The position numbers were made by a program, and so were the translations under genes. The notes beneath the pieces were generated by a model. That model worked only from the letters and a program-made list of their open reading frames with translations. It was not told the DNA's origin and did not search any database. This document shows positions 27,801 through 35,983 of a stretch of DNA of 64,000 nucleotides, piece after piece. The stretch lies in the NCBI GenBank assembly GCA_037446495.1, contig JBBIIL010000004.1, forward strand, positions 62,001 to 126,000, given 5' to 3'. Source of the DNA: CAIXZV01 sp037446495. GTDB taxonomy: Bacteria; Chloroflexota; Limnocylindria; Limnocylindrales; CSP1-4. Positions within the stretch are counted from its first letter, which is position 1, and each line of letters starts with the position of its first letter.

Positions 27801-28031
27801 TCAACCCCGCAGCAGCGTCAGCGCTCCCACCCAGAGCACCATGAGGCACCCGATGGCGCCCATGACGCCAAGGAACAGCTCGCCGCCGACGAACGAGAAC
27901 ACCCCCACGACCGCGAACAGCGTCGCCATCACGAGCGCGATGAACGCGAGGCCGATCCGCTCGATGAGCGGGCGAGGGCGGCGATCCACCGGGCGGTCGG
28001 GGTCCTCGGGGGCGGCGGGACGCGGGTACAC
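27801..28031 (-). CDS. Small two-helix membrane protein
   Basis: 76 residues with a Pro/Arg-rich cytoplasmic N-terminus and two hydrophobic helices (about 28-49 and 53-74). No family recognised. It follows pbpA by 23 bases on the same strand, so may be part of the cell-wall operon. The 194 bases between it and the MoxR gene show nothing I can name. Confidence 0.55.
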   Translation of the reverse strand: MYPRPAAPEDPDRPVDRRPRPLIERIGLAFIALVMATLFAVVGVFSFVGGELFLGVMGAIGCLMVLWVGALTLLRG

Positions 28032-28054
28032 GGCGCCAGCCTACCCCGCCGCGC

Positions 28055-29716
28055 CTACGGCGTCCCGTACAGGGCGAAGTACTTGGCCATGAGGCTGCCG
28101 GCCAGCGGAGCCGCCCGCTCCCCTCCTCGGCCGCCCTGCTCCACGATGACCGCGATCGCGACCTTCGGGTGGTCCACGGGGGCGAAGCCGATGAACCACG
28201 AGTTCGGCTCGCCGCTCCCGCCCAGCTGCGCCGTGCCGGACTTGCCCGCCGTGGCGACGCCGGGGACTGCGGCGCCGGTCGTGAACAGCTTGCCGAGGTC
28301 GCCCTCGACCGCCTGCTGCATCGCGGCCTTGATCGCCGCCGCGTCCTCGGACGACATCACGCGTCGCCACGTCTCGGGACCGATCGTCCGCGCTCCGGGC
28401 GAGTTCCCGGTCAGCGCGGTCACGAGGTGGGGCTTCATCAGCCAGCCATCGTTCGCCACCGTGGACGCGACCAACGCCATCTGGAGCGGCGTCACCACGT
28501 CCTCGCCCTGGCCAAAGGCCGCGGACGCCAGCTCGGCGTCGTCGGCGAAGCCACCGGGCGCGCTGCCCGTGCCGTTGGTCAGGCGACTGGGCGAGGTGGG
28601 CAGGTCGAACGGGAGCGATGCGCCGAAGCCCAGCTTGGCCGCCTCAGCGACGAAGCGGTCGCCGCCGATCTGGAGCCCGGTCAGCGCATACCAAATGTTG
28701 CAGCTGACCTCGGTCGCCGACGCGAGGTTGAGCGCCGTGCCGTCCGTCTGCGGATGGTGTCCGTCCTTGATCCGGAACCCGTCCACGAGCAGGCCGGTCT
28801 TCTCGGCAGCGGGCTGCTGGGGGTACGTGGTCGCCGCAGTGATCGCCCCGGAGTCGAGGCCGGCGATCGCGGTCACGATCTTGAGGACCGAGCCGGGCAC
28901 ATACTGGCCCAGGGTCGCGCGCGGCAGGAGCGGCAGGTTCTTGTCCGCCTGGAGCGCAGCCATCGTGGCGGCGGCCGTGGCGGGGTCCGCGATCGCCGAC
29001 GCATTGTACGTGGGCGTGGAGGCCATCGCGAGCACCTCGCCCGTGGTCGGGTCCATCATCACCACCGCACCCCGGTCGGAGCCCAGGCCCGCCACGGCAG
29101 CGCGCTGGAGCCTGACGTCGAGCGCCAGCTCGAGCCCGAGCACTTGGTTCGAGTTCGGGAAGAGCTTCCCGGCCAGTCCCGCCACCGGGTCGCCGGTGGT
29201 CAGCCCAAGGAGCTGCGCGTTATAGGCGCGCTCCAGGCCGGCGGTGCCGAACTGCCGCGACGCGTACCCCACCACGCTGCTGAAGCTGGTGTCACGGTAC
29301 TGGCGCTGCGCCTCCCCGTTCTGGTCCCGGACGCTGCGTGCGAGCCAGGACCCGTTGCGGTCCACGATCGGCCCGCGCAGGGTCCGGCGGGACGCCGCGA
29401 TGAGCGACGGGTTGTCGGCCCGGCTCGAGAGGCGCGGGGCATCGACGACCTGCCAGTACCCGGCCCCAGCGGCGAGGACCGCGAACGCGACCACGAGCGC
29501 GAGGCCGGTCCGCACGACATTCGTGCCGATCGGCCTGACAGCCCGGACCTGCGGCGGGGAAGCGGACGCGGCTCCGGCGTGGGCGCCATGGCCGGGTGCT
29601 GCCGGACGCGCGCCATCGGCCTGAGCTGCGGCCGCACGGTCGGGAGCGGCCCCCCAAACGTCGGCCTCAGCGGCCTCGTCCGCGGCCTGGCGTGGGTGGA
29701 GCGGCTCGTCCGTCAT
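28055..29716 (-). CDS. pbpA: Class B penicillin-binding protein (PbpA/FtsI-like transpeptidase)
   Basis: 553 residues. Cytoplasmic Ala/Pro-rich tail (1-65), one membrane helix (70-88), a short dimerisation-type domain starting RRTLRGPIVDRNG, and a transpeptidase domain with S276-V-L-K279, S338-C-N340 and K492-S-G. It crosslinks peptidoglycan together with a SEDS glycosyltransferase. Start overlaps the ftsW/rodA stop (ATGA). The neighbourhood fhaA-fhaB-ftsW/rodA-pbpA is that of Mycobacterium Rv0020c-Rv0016c, so an elongation/septal wall role. Confidence 0.92.
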   Translation of the reverse strand: MTDEPLHPRQAADEAAEADVWGAAPDRAAAAQADGARPAAPGHGAHAGAASASPPQVRAVRPIGTNVVRTGLALVVAFAVLAAGAGYWQVVDAPRLSSRADNPSLIAASRRTLRGPIVDRNGSWLARSVRDQNGEAQRQYRDTSFSSVVGYASRQFGTAGLERAYNAQLLGLTTGDPVAGLAGKLFPNSNQVLGLELALDVRLQRAAVAGLGSDRGAVVMMDPTTGEVLAMASTPTYNASAIADPATAAATMAALQADKNLPLLPRATLGQYVPGSVLKIVTAIAGLDSGAITAATTYPQQPAAEKTGLLVDGFRIKDGHHPQTDGTALNLASATEVSCNIWYALTGLQIGGDRFVAEAAKLGFGASLPFDLPTSPSRLTNGTGSAPGGFADDAELASAAFGQGEDVVTPLQMALVASTVANDGWLMKPHLVTALTGNSPGARTIGPETWRRVMSSEDAAAIKAAMQQAVEGDLGKLFTTGAAVPGVATAGKSGTAQLGGSGEPNSWFIGFAPVDHPKVAIAVIVEQGGRGGERAAPLAGSLMAKYFALYGTP

Positions 29717-31170
29717 CGCGCCCGCTCGCGGTGGAACCCGGCCCAGCGTCGGCTGCGAGGTGGGGGCGGCGGCACAACGCCCCGGTCCGACAGGGCGAGC
29801 AGCAGCCCCACGGCGATCGCGTTGGCCAGCAGCGATGAGCCGCCATACGAGATGAACGGCAGCGTGATCCCGGTCAGCGGGATGAGCTTGAGGTTCCCCG
29901 CCGCGATGATGAACGCCTGGATCCCGATGACGAGGCTCAGGCCCGCCGCCAGCAGCGCCCTGAACTCGTCGTGCGCCGCGGCGGCGATCCGCAGGCCGCG
30001 CTCCACGATCACCAGGTAGAGCCCGAAGATGGCGAGCAGCCCAACGAGGCCCAGCTCCTCACCGAGCGCCGCGAGCGGGTAGTCGGTGTGGACGGCCGGC
30101 ACAGGCAGGTTCCCGCCGATCGTCGGGAGGCCTGCGCCCAGGCCCACGCCGAGCAGCCCACCGCGCGCGAATGCGTACAGGGCCTGGACAGTCTGGAAGC
30201 CGGAGTTCAACGGGTCGCGGAACGGGTTCAGCCAGTTGTCCACGCGCTGCTGGACGTGGCCGAAGAGGTGGTACAGGACGAACGACCCAGCCACGAACAG
30301 CACGAGGCCCCACAGAACGTACGACACGCGTCCGGTGGCGACGAACAGGAGCGCGAGGAACACCGCGAAGAACAGGAGGGCTGCGCCGAGGTCGCGCTGC
30401 ACCACGACGATGCCGAGGGCGATGGCCCACATCGCGACCATCGGGGCGAGGTACGGGACCGGCGGCAGGCGCAACGGTCCGACCTTCGTGCTCTCCACGG
30501 CGAGCAGTGAGCGGTTCTCGGACAGGTAGGCGGCAAGGAACACCACCAGGATCACCTTGAGCAACTCGGACGGCTGACCGCTGACGGGGCCGATGGACAG
30601 CGTAAGCCTGGCGCCGTTGACATCGGAGCCGAACACGAATGTCATCGCCAGGAGCGCGATCCCGGCCGCAGCCCAGGTGTATTTGTAGGCGCGGAGCCAG
30701 CGGTCGGAGCGAACGAACAGGGCGAGGCCGGTCATCACCGCCAGCGAGATGAGCAACCACAGCAGCTGGAGCTGGCCCAGCTTGAGGTCGAGGGAGCCGA
30801 TCGACTGCGTCACGAGGCCCTGCGGCAGGCGCTGCATGAGCAGCAGGCCGATACCGCCCAGCATCCCGACGGCCGGAAGCAGGATCTGGTCGGTCCGGCG
30901 CCCCGCGAGCACGAACACGAGGTGGATCAGAAGCAGCACGGCGATATAGACGCCAAGCCCGCGTGGGTCGGGCGGGGCGAACCCGAACGAGGCGAGCTTC
31001 TCGCCCGTCGCCTGGGCCCTGAGCCAGCGCTCCGTCGCGCCGAGCGATGCGCCGCCGACGATGAGCGCCAGCGCGACGATCGCCAGCAGCCCGAGCTCCA
31101 CGCGTCGGGTGCGCGGGCGGACCCGCGGGAGGCGGCGCTCGGCCGCCCGCGCCTGAGCGAGGACGCTCAC
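29713..31170 (-). CDS. SEDS-family peptidoglycan polymerase (FtsW/RodA)
   Basis: 485 residues, about ten to twelve membrane helices. SEDS signatures: NGARLTLSIGPVSGQPSELLK (Asp/Asn-rich loop), VVVQRDLGAALLFFAVF, and GGNLPVPAVHTDYPLAALGEELG, ending LPFISYGGSSLLAN. GTG at 31170 overlaps the stop of the FHA gene (GTGA). Polymerises glycan strands with its partner PBP encoded directly downstream. The long, roughly 55-residue loop before the first SEDS motif, with helix pairs, is as in actinobacterial RodA/FtsW. Confidence 0.93.
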   Translation of the reverse strand: MSVLAQARAAERRLPRVRPRTRRVELGLLAIVALALIVGGASLGATERWLRAQATGEKLASFGFAPPDPRGLGVYIAVLLLIHLVFVLAGRRTDQILLPAVGMLGGIGLLLMQRLPQGLVTQSIGSLDLKLGQLQLLWLLISLAVMTGLALFVRSDRWLRAYKYTWAAAGIALLAMTFVFGSDVNGARLTLSIGPVSGQPSELLKVILVVFLAAYLSENRSLLAVESTKVGPLRLPPVPYLAPMVAMWAIALGIVVVQRDLGAALLFFAVFLALLFVATGRVSYVLWGLVLFVAGSFVLYHLFGHVQQRVDNWLNPFRDPLNSGFQTVQALYAFARGGLLGVGLGAGLPTIGGNLPVPAVHTDYPLAALGEELGLVGLLAIFGLYLVIVERGLRIAAAAHDEFRALLAAGLSLVIGIQAFIIAAGNLKLIPLTGITLPFISYGGSSLLANAIAVGLLLALSDRGVVPPPPPRSRRWAGFHRERAR

Positions 31171-31601
31171 GAGTGGCCCCGGTCGAGGCGGAAGCGCACC
31201 TCGCCGATCTGGATCTGGTCGCCGAAGCCCATGACCGTCGGCGTGGACACCTGCAGACCGTTGACGAACGTCCCATTCATGCTGCCGCGGTCCTCGACGT
31301 ACCAGACACGGCCTCGGAACGTCAGGATGGCGTGCTCGGTCGAGGCGAACGGGTCGTCCACCACCACGGTGTTGGTCAGGTCGCGGCCAAGCGTGGTGAC
31401 GGCATCCAGCGGGAAGCTCGCGCCGACGGGAGGCTCGCTCCGCGGCGAGGCGAGCACCACGAGGCGACCCGGCTCGGCCGGGCCGCGGGAGGCTGCCCGA
31501 AGGTCGCGCACCAGCACGCGCGCGACGACGAACAGGAACACGTAGAGCAGGGCGAGGAAGCCCAGGCGCAGGATCCACAACGCCAGGACGAAGCCGTCCA
31601 C
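31167..31601 (-). CDS. fhaB: Membrane-anchored FHA-domain protein (FhaB/FipA-like)
   Basis: 144 residues. N-terminal membrane helix (7-30), then one FHA domain with LGRDLTNTVVVDD, ASTEHA and SMNGTFVNG, the phosphothreonine-binding residues. GTG start, 2 bases after the fhaA stop; its own stop overlaps the SEDS gene. In mycobacteria the equivalent recruits septal or wall-synthesis proteins after PknA/B phosphorylation. Confidence 0.88.
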   Translation of the reverse strand: MDGFVLALWILRLGFLALLYVFLFVVARVLVRDLRAASRGPAEPGRLVVLASPRSEPPVGASFPLDAVTTLGRDLTNTVVVDDPFASTEHAILTFRGRVWYVEDRGSMNGTFVNGLQVSTPTVMGFGDQIQIGEVRFRLDRGHS

Positions 31602-31603
31602 AG

Positions 31604-32665
31604 TCAGCGCGGCAACTGCTCGACGACCACCACGACATCGCCGACCTGGAGGCGGTCGCCGGATCCGAGGACGATCTCGTCCACGCGGATCCCGTTGACG
31701 CGGGTGCCGTTGGTGCTGCCGAGGTCCGTGTAGACCAGGGTGCCATTGCGGTTCTGGAAGCGGCCGTGGTGGCGCGAGACTCGTGCGTCGGCAATGACGA
31801 GTCCGTTGTCGGGAGCCCGTCCCAACGTCAGGGGCTGGCCCTCCACCCGGATCTCGCGCTCGCGGCCGGCCGGCTCGGTCACGCGGAGCACTGCGCGAGT
31901 GGGTGGAGGAGCGGCGGGCCGCACCGTGTACCGGCGTTCACCGACGTTTCGCAGCCCGGACGCGTTGGCAGTCCGGGCAATCGCAGCCTCCGGGGCCGCC
32001 GGGTCCGCGGGACTGATCGGCGGCTGGGGTCGGATCGGCGGCTGCCGATACGTCTCCGGCGCGTCAGCTGCTGACCCTGGCGAGGCGGCCTCGAACCGCA
32101 ACGGGGCAGGGGCGACCAGGACGGCGAGCTCGTCCACCATGAGGACCCGGACTGGCAGGGGGGCCACTGGCTCCCGGTCAGCGGGCCATGACGCTCCGGG
32201 GTCGCCCGAGGAGGACGCCGGCTCGGGCACCGCGATGACCTGGGCGACGACGGAGGCCACCACGACGGCCGGAGGCGGCGCGGCCGTGGCCCGCGCGATG
32301 CTCGCGTCCACCTCGACCACCCCGCGCTCGACGATCGGATCGGCCACGACGCTCACCGTCGGGCGCGTGGAGACGTGGTACCCGTGGAGCCGCGCGAAGG
32401 CGAGGGCGCGGTCGGCGAGGCGCGCCGCCAGCGCTTCATACCCGCCGTCCTCACCTGCCAGGTCATCGAGGTCTGCCGGGTGGAGGCGCACGCGATACCG
32501 GTTTGGCACGACGGTCGAGGATCCGCGACCGGTGCGTCCGGCCTCCATCGCCCGCTCGACTCGGCGTTCCACTTGCACCACCCGGACCCGCGACCGGAAC
32601 AGCCGGGCCGAGGTGCGTTCGAACACGCGCTCGAGGAAGCGTTCGAGGTCAGAGACAGCGGCCAT
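31604..32665 (-). CDS. fhaA: DUF3662-FHA protein (FhaA-like)
   Basis: 353 residues. N-terminal DUF3662 domain (MAAVSDLERFLERVFERTS to about residue 130), a Pro-rich linker of about 120 residues, and a C-terminal FHA domain (LTLGRAPDNGLVI, SRHHGRFQ, STNGTRVNG). FhaA binds phosphorylated partners of wall synthesis and lipid-II flippase in mycobacteria. ATG at 32665 is the first start with a domain match; a longer frame exists. First gene of fhaA-fhaB-SEDS-pbpA. Confidence 0.88.
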   Translation of the reverse strand: MAAVSDLERFLERVFERTSARLFRSRVRVVQVERRVERAMEAGRTGRGSSTVVPNRYRVRLHPADLDDLAGEDGGYEALAARLADRALAFARLHGYHVSTRPTVSVVADPIVERGVVEVDASIARATAAPPPAVVVASVVAQVIAVPEPASSSGDPGASWPADREPVAPLPVRVLMVDELAVLVAPAPLRFEAASPGSAADAPETYRQPPIRPQPPISPADPAAPEAAIARTANASGLRNVGERRYTVRPAAPPPTRAVLRVTEPAGREREIRVEGQPLTLGRAPDNGLVIADARVSRHHGRFQNRNGTLVYTDLGSTNGTRVNGIRVDEIVLGSGDRLQVGDVVVVVEQLPR

Positions 32666-32769
32666 CGCACACGGAACCGTACCAGAGACCACCGGGGACT
32701 CTCGCCGAAACCCAACCATCGGCGGAGCGCACCGGTACCTCGGAGATAGGCTCGGTGGACGGGGCTGGC

Positions 32770-32775
32770 TATACT
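32770..32775 (+). promoter_or_regulatory. -10 element (TATACT) of the repeat zinc-ribbon gene
   Basis: TATACT 60 bases before the ATG at 32836, in the intergenic region shared with fhaA. The 17-base position upstream gives no -35 match. Part of a divergent promoter region of about 170 bases. Confidence 0.4.
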
Positions 32776-32835
32776 CTTTCACTCGCTCGGCCGATCGGGC
32801 CGACGAGCGTCCCAGCGTCGGAGCACCAGGGGCAC

Positions 32836-34362
32836 ATGACAGAGATCCTCACCGAATCGTTCTGCGAGCGGTGCGGCACTCGGTACACGTTCGAGACCGC
32901 GCGGCCCCGACATTCGCGAATCGGGCGTGCGAAGACCTTCACCAAGGGTCTCCGCAACTACGTCCTGTCCGACGATTCCCTGTCCGAGTCGATGGCGGAC
33001 GCTCGGGGCGAGGAGGAGCAGCAGGCAACTGTCCACCAGCTCGACGCCTTCCACAAGACGTTCAACTTCTGCTTCGACTGTCGTCAGTACACGTGCGGCA
33101 ACTGCTGGAACAACGAGGAGGGGCGCTGCCTCTCCTGCGCGCCGAGGGCCGACACGACGCTCAGCGAGCTTGAGCCCTCCACCTCGGCCGCCATCGCCGG
33201 CCGCCTGGCCGCCATCGTGGCCCCGCCCGCGGAACCGGCGTCAGATGCCGACGCCATCGGGATCAGCGCATGGCCGGCATCCGACCTGCCGCCGGCGCCA
33301 CTCGAGCTCGAGGAGGGGCCGCTCGACGGGATGGCCGAGGCCGAGGTACGGTCCGAGCCGGAGGCGGCGAGCCCCGCTGACGAGGCGCCGGTCGTCGAGG
33401 CCATCGCGGCGCCATCCGAGCCCACGGTGGAGCCTGCGTTCGAGACGCTGGAGGGGGCTCATGGCGAGGCGATCGTCGAAGACCTGCCGGAGCCGCGTGC
33501 TGCGGCGCTTGACGCGCAGCTGGTCATCGCGCCCGCAGCCGAGCCCAAGACCGAGCCGGCGGTCGAGGATATCGTCGCCTCCGAGCCGCTCGTGGACACG
33601 GAGCGCCATGCTCCGCAGGGCCTCAAGCCCGGCGAGAGCGTCGAGGACGCGATCGCGGCGTACGAGGCTGCCCACCTGGTCGACGAGGCCTTGGACCAGC
33701 GGGCATCGGAGCCCGAGGTCGAGGCGGTACAGGTCGAGGCAGCCACGGAGCCCGAGGTCGAGGCCGTTGCGCGTGTCGTCACCGAGGCGCTGCCGGAGGC
33801 CGTCGCCGAGGCAGCCCCCGAGCCGGTTGCGGAGCCCGAGGCCGAGGCCGCACAGGTCGAGACAGCCGCGGAGCCCGAGGCCGAGGCCGTTGCGCGTGTC
33901 GTCACCGAGGCGCTGCCGGAGGCCGTCGCCGAGGCAGCCCCCGAGCCGGTTGCGGAGCCCGAGGCCGAGGCCGCACAGGTCGAGACAGCCGCGGAGTCGG
34001 AGGCGGCGGTCGTGGAGCCCGCGGCCAACCCGGAGTCCGAGCCTGCGTCCATGGCCGCCGGCTGGCTGACGGTCGCCCCGGACGACGGCACCGCGCCAGC
34101 GTGGCCGGAGCGCCCGAGCTGGCCGACGAACCGGCCGCCCATGTCCGGCACGCTCGCTGGCCGCAAGCTGATGCCGTCCGACAACGCAGCGGATCTCTGG
34201 GCCGCCTCGGCCCGCGAGGTCATTCACGGCGGCCCGCTCGGCGAGGCCCGTGCCGGTGCCGGACCAGCGCCCACTGCCACGGCGCAGCCCTGCATCGGCT
34301 GCGGCCTCTCGCTCTCGGCGAACGCACGCTTCTGCCGCCGTTGCGGCACCCGCCAGGGCTAG
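32836..34362 (+). CDS. Zinc-ribbon protein with Glu/Ala/Val repeats
   Basis: 508 residues. N-terminal Cys-rich part: C10/C13, then C79, C82, C87, C90, C98, C101, likely two or three zinc sites. The middle (residues about 120-440) is acidic, Ala/Glu/Pro/Val-rich and contains a 41-residue tandem repeat. The C-terminus has a second zinc ribbon with C486, C489, C500, C503 (CIGCGLSLS, FCRRCG). No family beyond generic zinc ribbon; I cannot assign a function. Stop overlaps the convergent YihY-type stop by two bases at CTAG. Confidence 0.78.
   Translation: MTEILTESFCERCGTRYTFETARPRHSRIGRAKTFTKGLRNYVLSDDSLSESMADARGEEEQQATVHQLDAFHKTFNFCFDCRQYTCGNCWNNEEGRCLSCAPRADTTLSELEPSTSAAIAGRLAAIVAPPAEPASDADAIGISAWPASDLPPAPLELEEGPLDGMAEAEVRSEPEAASPADEAPVVEAIAAPSEPTVEPAFETLEGAHGEAIVEDLPEPRAAALDAQLVIAPAAEPKTEPAVEDIVASEPLVDTERHAPQGLKPGESVEDAIAAYEAAHLVDEALDQRASEPEVEAVQVEAATEPEVEAVARVVTEALPEAVAEAAPEPVAEPEAEAAQVETAAEPEAEAVARVVTEALPEAVAEAAPEPVAEPEAEAAQVETAAESEAAVVEPAANPESEPASMAAGWLTVAPDDGTAPAWPERPSWPTNRPPMSGTLAGRKLMPSDNAADLWAASAREVIHGGPLGEARAGAGPAPTATAQPCIGCGLSLSANARFCRRCGTRQG
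33721..34008 (+). repeat. 123-bp (41-codon) in-frame tandem repeat inside the zinc-ribbon gene
   Basis: The phrase VARVVTEALPEAVAEAAPEP occurs twice, 41 codons apart (starts at 33766 and 33889), with nearly identical DNA over the unit and partial copies either side (VQVEAATEPEVEA before, EPEAEAAQVETAAESE after). Near-identity at DNA level implies recent duplication or gene conversion. Confidence 0.85.
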
Positions 34363-35390
34363 TCACGCCCCTGGCGAGCGGTCATCGCCTCGGCGTCGCG
34401 CTTCGTCATGTCGTCGGCCTCGACTGCCCGCTCGGGTCGCCGAACCTCGAGGAACGGGCCGAGCCTCGCCCGGACCTGGGTCCACGCAGCGCCGACGAGG
34501 AGCACATTGAACGCGATTGACAGCCACGCGAGCAGCGCGAAGATGGCGAGGGCGGTGCCGTAGACCGCTGCCAGGCCAACCAGCCGCGGAAAGATGATCA
34601 CGTAGAGCTGGGTGAACACCGCCAGGACCAGCCCAATCGCGCCTGCTGGCAGGAGCAGGGCCCGCCATGGGACGTGCTCGCTGGGCACGAAGCGGTAGCA
34701 CAGGGCCACGGCCACCCCGAACGCCACCACGGACCCGATCGGCGTCCCCACCCCGAGGGCAACCGTGAGCACGGCCCCAGCGTCGATCCCGCCCGGAGTG
34801 AAACTGGTGAGCCAACTCACGAGCGAGCCCAGGACCACCAGCGCCACCGGCAGCAGGACGAGGATGACGGTCAGGAGGATGCCGCGCACCGTCTGCAGCA
34901 CCGGGTTGCGACGCGGGGCGCTGCTGAAGATCCGCGAGAAGGCCGTGTCGAGATTGGCGTAGAAGCGGCTCGAGCCCCAGAACAGCGCGACGATCGCCAG
35001 GATCCCGCTGGGCACCGCGCCCTGCGCCACCTGGGTGAACGCCGTCCGAGCGATGTCCTCGAACGGGGGCAGCGCCTGCGCGATGACCGCCACGATCTGC
35101 CGCTGCGTTTCCTCATCACGGACGATGAGGCCGATCACCGACAGCGCGAGCAGGAACCCGGGCAGCACGGCGAGCAGCGACGTGTACGCGAGGCCACCCG
35201 CCACGAGGCCGCCGCCGCCTCGGTCGTACGTGTCCATGATCGCCTGCAGCCGAACCACGCCCGGATGGCCGCCGACGCGTTCGGCGACCGACTCGGCAAA
35301 GCGGCGCAGCCTGTTGACACGCTGCCCGAGGTCGCTCTCGACCTCGGTCGCCTCGCGTTCGACGTCGCCCTCGACCCCGCCGTCGCTCAT
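34359..35390 (-). CDS. YihY/BrkB-family inner-membrane protein
   Basis: 343 residues. Charged N-terminus, then six helices with YihY/virulence-factor BrkB landmarks (GGGGLVAGGLAYTSLLAVLPGF, IVALFWGSSRFYANLDTAFSRIF). The family is poorly understood and often mis-named RNase BN. Ends RQGRD; its TAG overlaps the TAG of the zinc-ribbon gene on the opposite strand. The HTH gene lies 4 bases upstream. Confidence 0.88.
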   Translation of the reverse strand: MSDGGVEGDVEREATEVESDLGQRVNRLRRFAESVAERVGGHPGVVRLQAIMDTYDRGGGGLVAGGLAYTSLLAVLPGFLLALSVIGLIVRDEETQRQIVAVIAQALPPFEDIARTAFTQVAQGAVPSGILAIVALFWGSSRFYANLDTAFSRIFSSAPRRNPVLQTVRGILLTVILVLLPVALVVLGSLVSWLTSFTPGGIDAGAVLTVALGVGTPIGSVVAFGVAVALCYRFVPSEHVPWRALLLPAGAIGLVLAVFTQLYVIIFPRLVGLAAVYGTALAIFALLAWLSIAFNVLLVGAAWTQVRARLGPFLEVRRPERAVEADDMTKRDAEAMTARQGRD

Positions 35391-35394
35391 GGCG

Positions 35395-35631
35395 TCAGGG
35401 CAGATCCTCGAATAGCCCCGGCTGCAGGTCCCCGGCAGCGACGCGACGAGGAGCCGTGATGAGCGCCCTCACCTCGCCTCGGCGCACATACCGGCGGCCG
35501 CCGAGCTTGATGCTCGACAGCTTCCCTGCGCGGGCCCACCCGCCGATCGTCGCGGGCGCGAAGTGAACGTTCGCGGCAGCCAGAATCTCGGCAGCCTCGC
35601 CCAGCGTGATCCAATCGGCGGCGGAGGGCAT
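35395..35631 (-). CDS. Small excisionase/MerR-type helix-turn-helix protein
   Basis: 78 residues. HTH_17 type domain: WITLGEAAEILAAANVHFAPATIGGWARAGKL, IKLGGRRYVRRGEV. Such small DNA-binding proteins occur as excisionases or local regulators. No phage or integrase gene is adjacent, so regulator is the more likely role. Packed between fmdB-like and YihY-type genes with 3 to 4 base gaps, suggesting cotranscription. Confidence 0.78.
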   Translation of the reverse strand: MPSAADWITLGEAAEILAAANVHFAPATIGGWARAGKLSSIKLGGRRYVRRGEVRALITAPRRVAAGDLQPGLFEDLP

Positions 35632-35634
35632 CGA

Positions 35635-35955
35635 TCAGTCCTGCGAGTCGGTCGAGGTGGAGGGGGTCGACGACGAAGGGGAGGTCGGTGAGTCCGACGA
35701 CGACGAGCCGGGCGACGAGTCAGGCGAGGCCGACGGCGTCGAGGACTTGGCGGCGGCCTTGGTGGTGCTGCTGCTGCCACGGTCCTTCTTCGCCCAGCCT
35801 GACCCCTTGAAGTGGATCGATGGCGCCGAGAACTGCTTGCGCATCGTCCCCTCCCTGCCGCACGACGGGCAGAACTTGGGGCCGGGGTCGTTGATCCCGT
35901 GGAGGATGTCCGACCGATGGTCGCAGGCGGTGCAGATGTAGTCGTAGATGGGCAT
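35635..35955 (-). CDS. FmdB-type zinc ribbon protein
   Basis: 106 residues. N-terminal FmdB-like ribbon with IYDYICTACDHRSD and KFCPSCGREGTMRKQFSAP, then a Ser/Thr-rich low-complexity tail. The family occurs next to formamidase or in many Gram-positives as a putative regulator; function unproven. The Ser-rich C-terminal half is probably disordered. Confidence 0.82.
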   Translation of the reverse strand: MPIYDYICTACDHRSDILHGINDPGPKFCPSCGREGTMRKQFSAPSIHFKGSGWAKKDRGSSSTTKAAAKSSTPSASPDSSPGSSSSDSPTSPSSSTPSTSTDSQD

Positions 35956-35983
35956 CGTGGGTTGGCTCGCTCAGGTGGTGTGA

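Noticed and set aside
35395..35631. Excisionase of a mobile element
   Set aside because: No integrase, attachment repeat or phage gene is nearby; the gene is wedged between cellular genes in an operon-like way.
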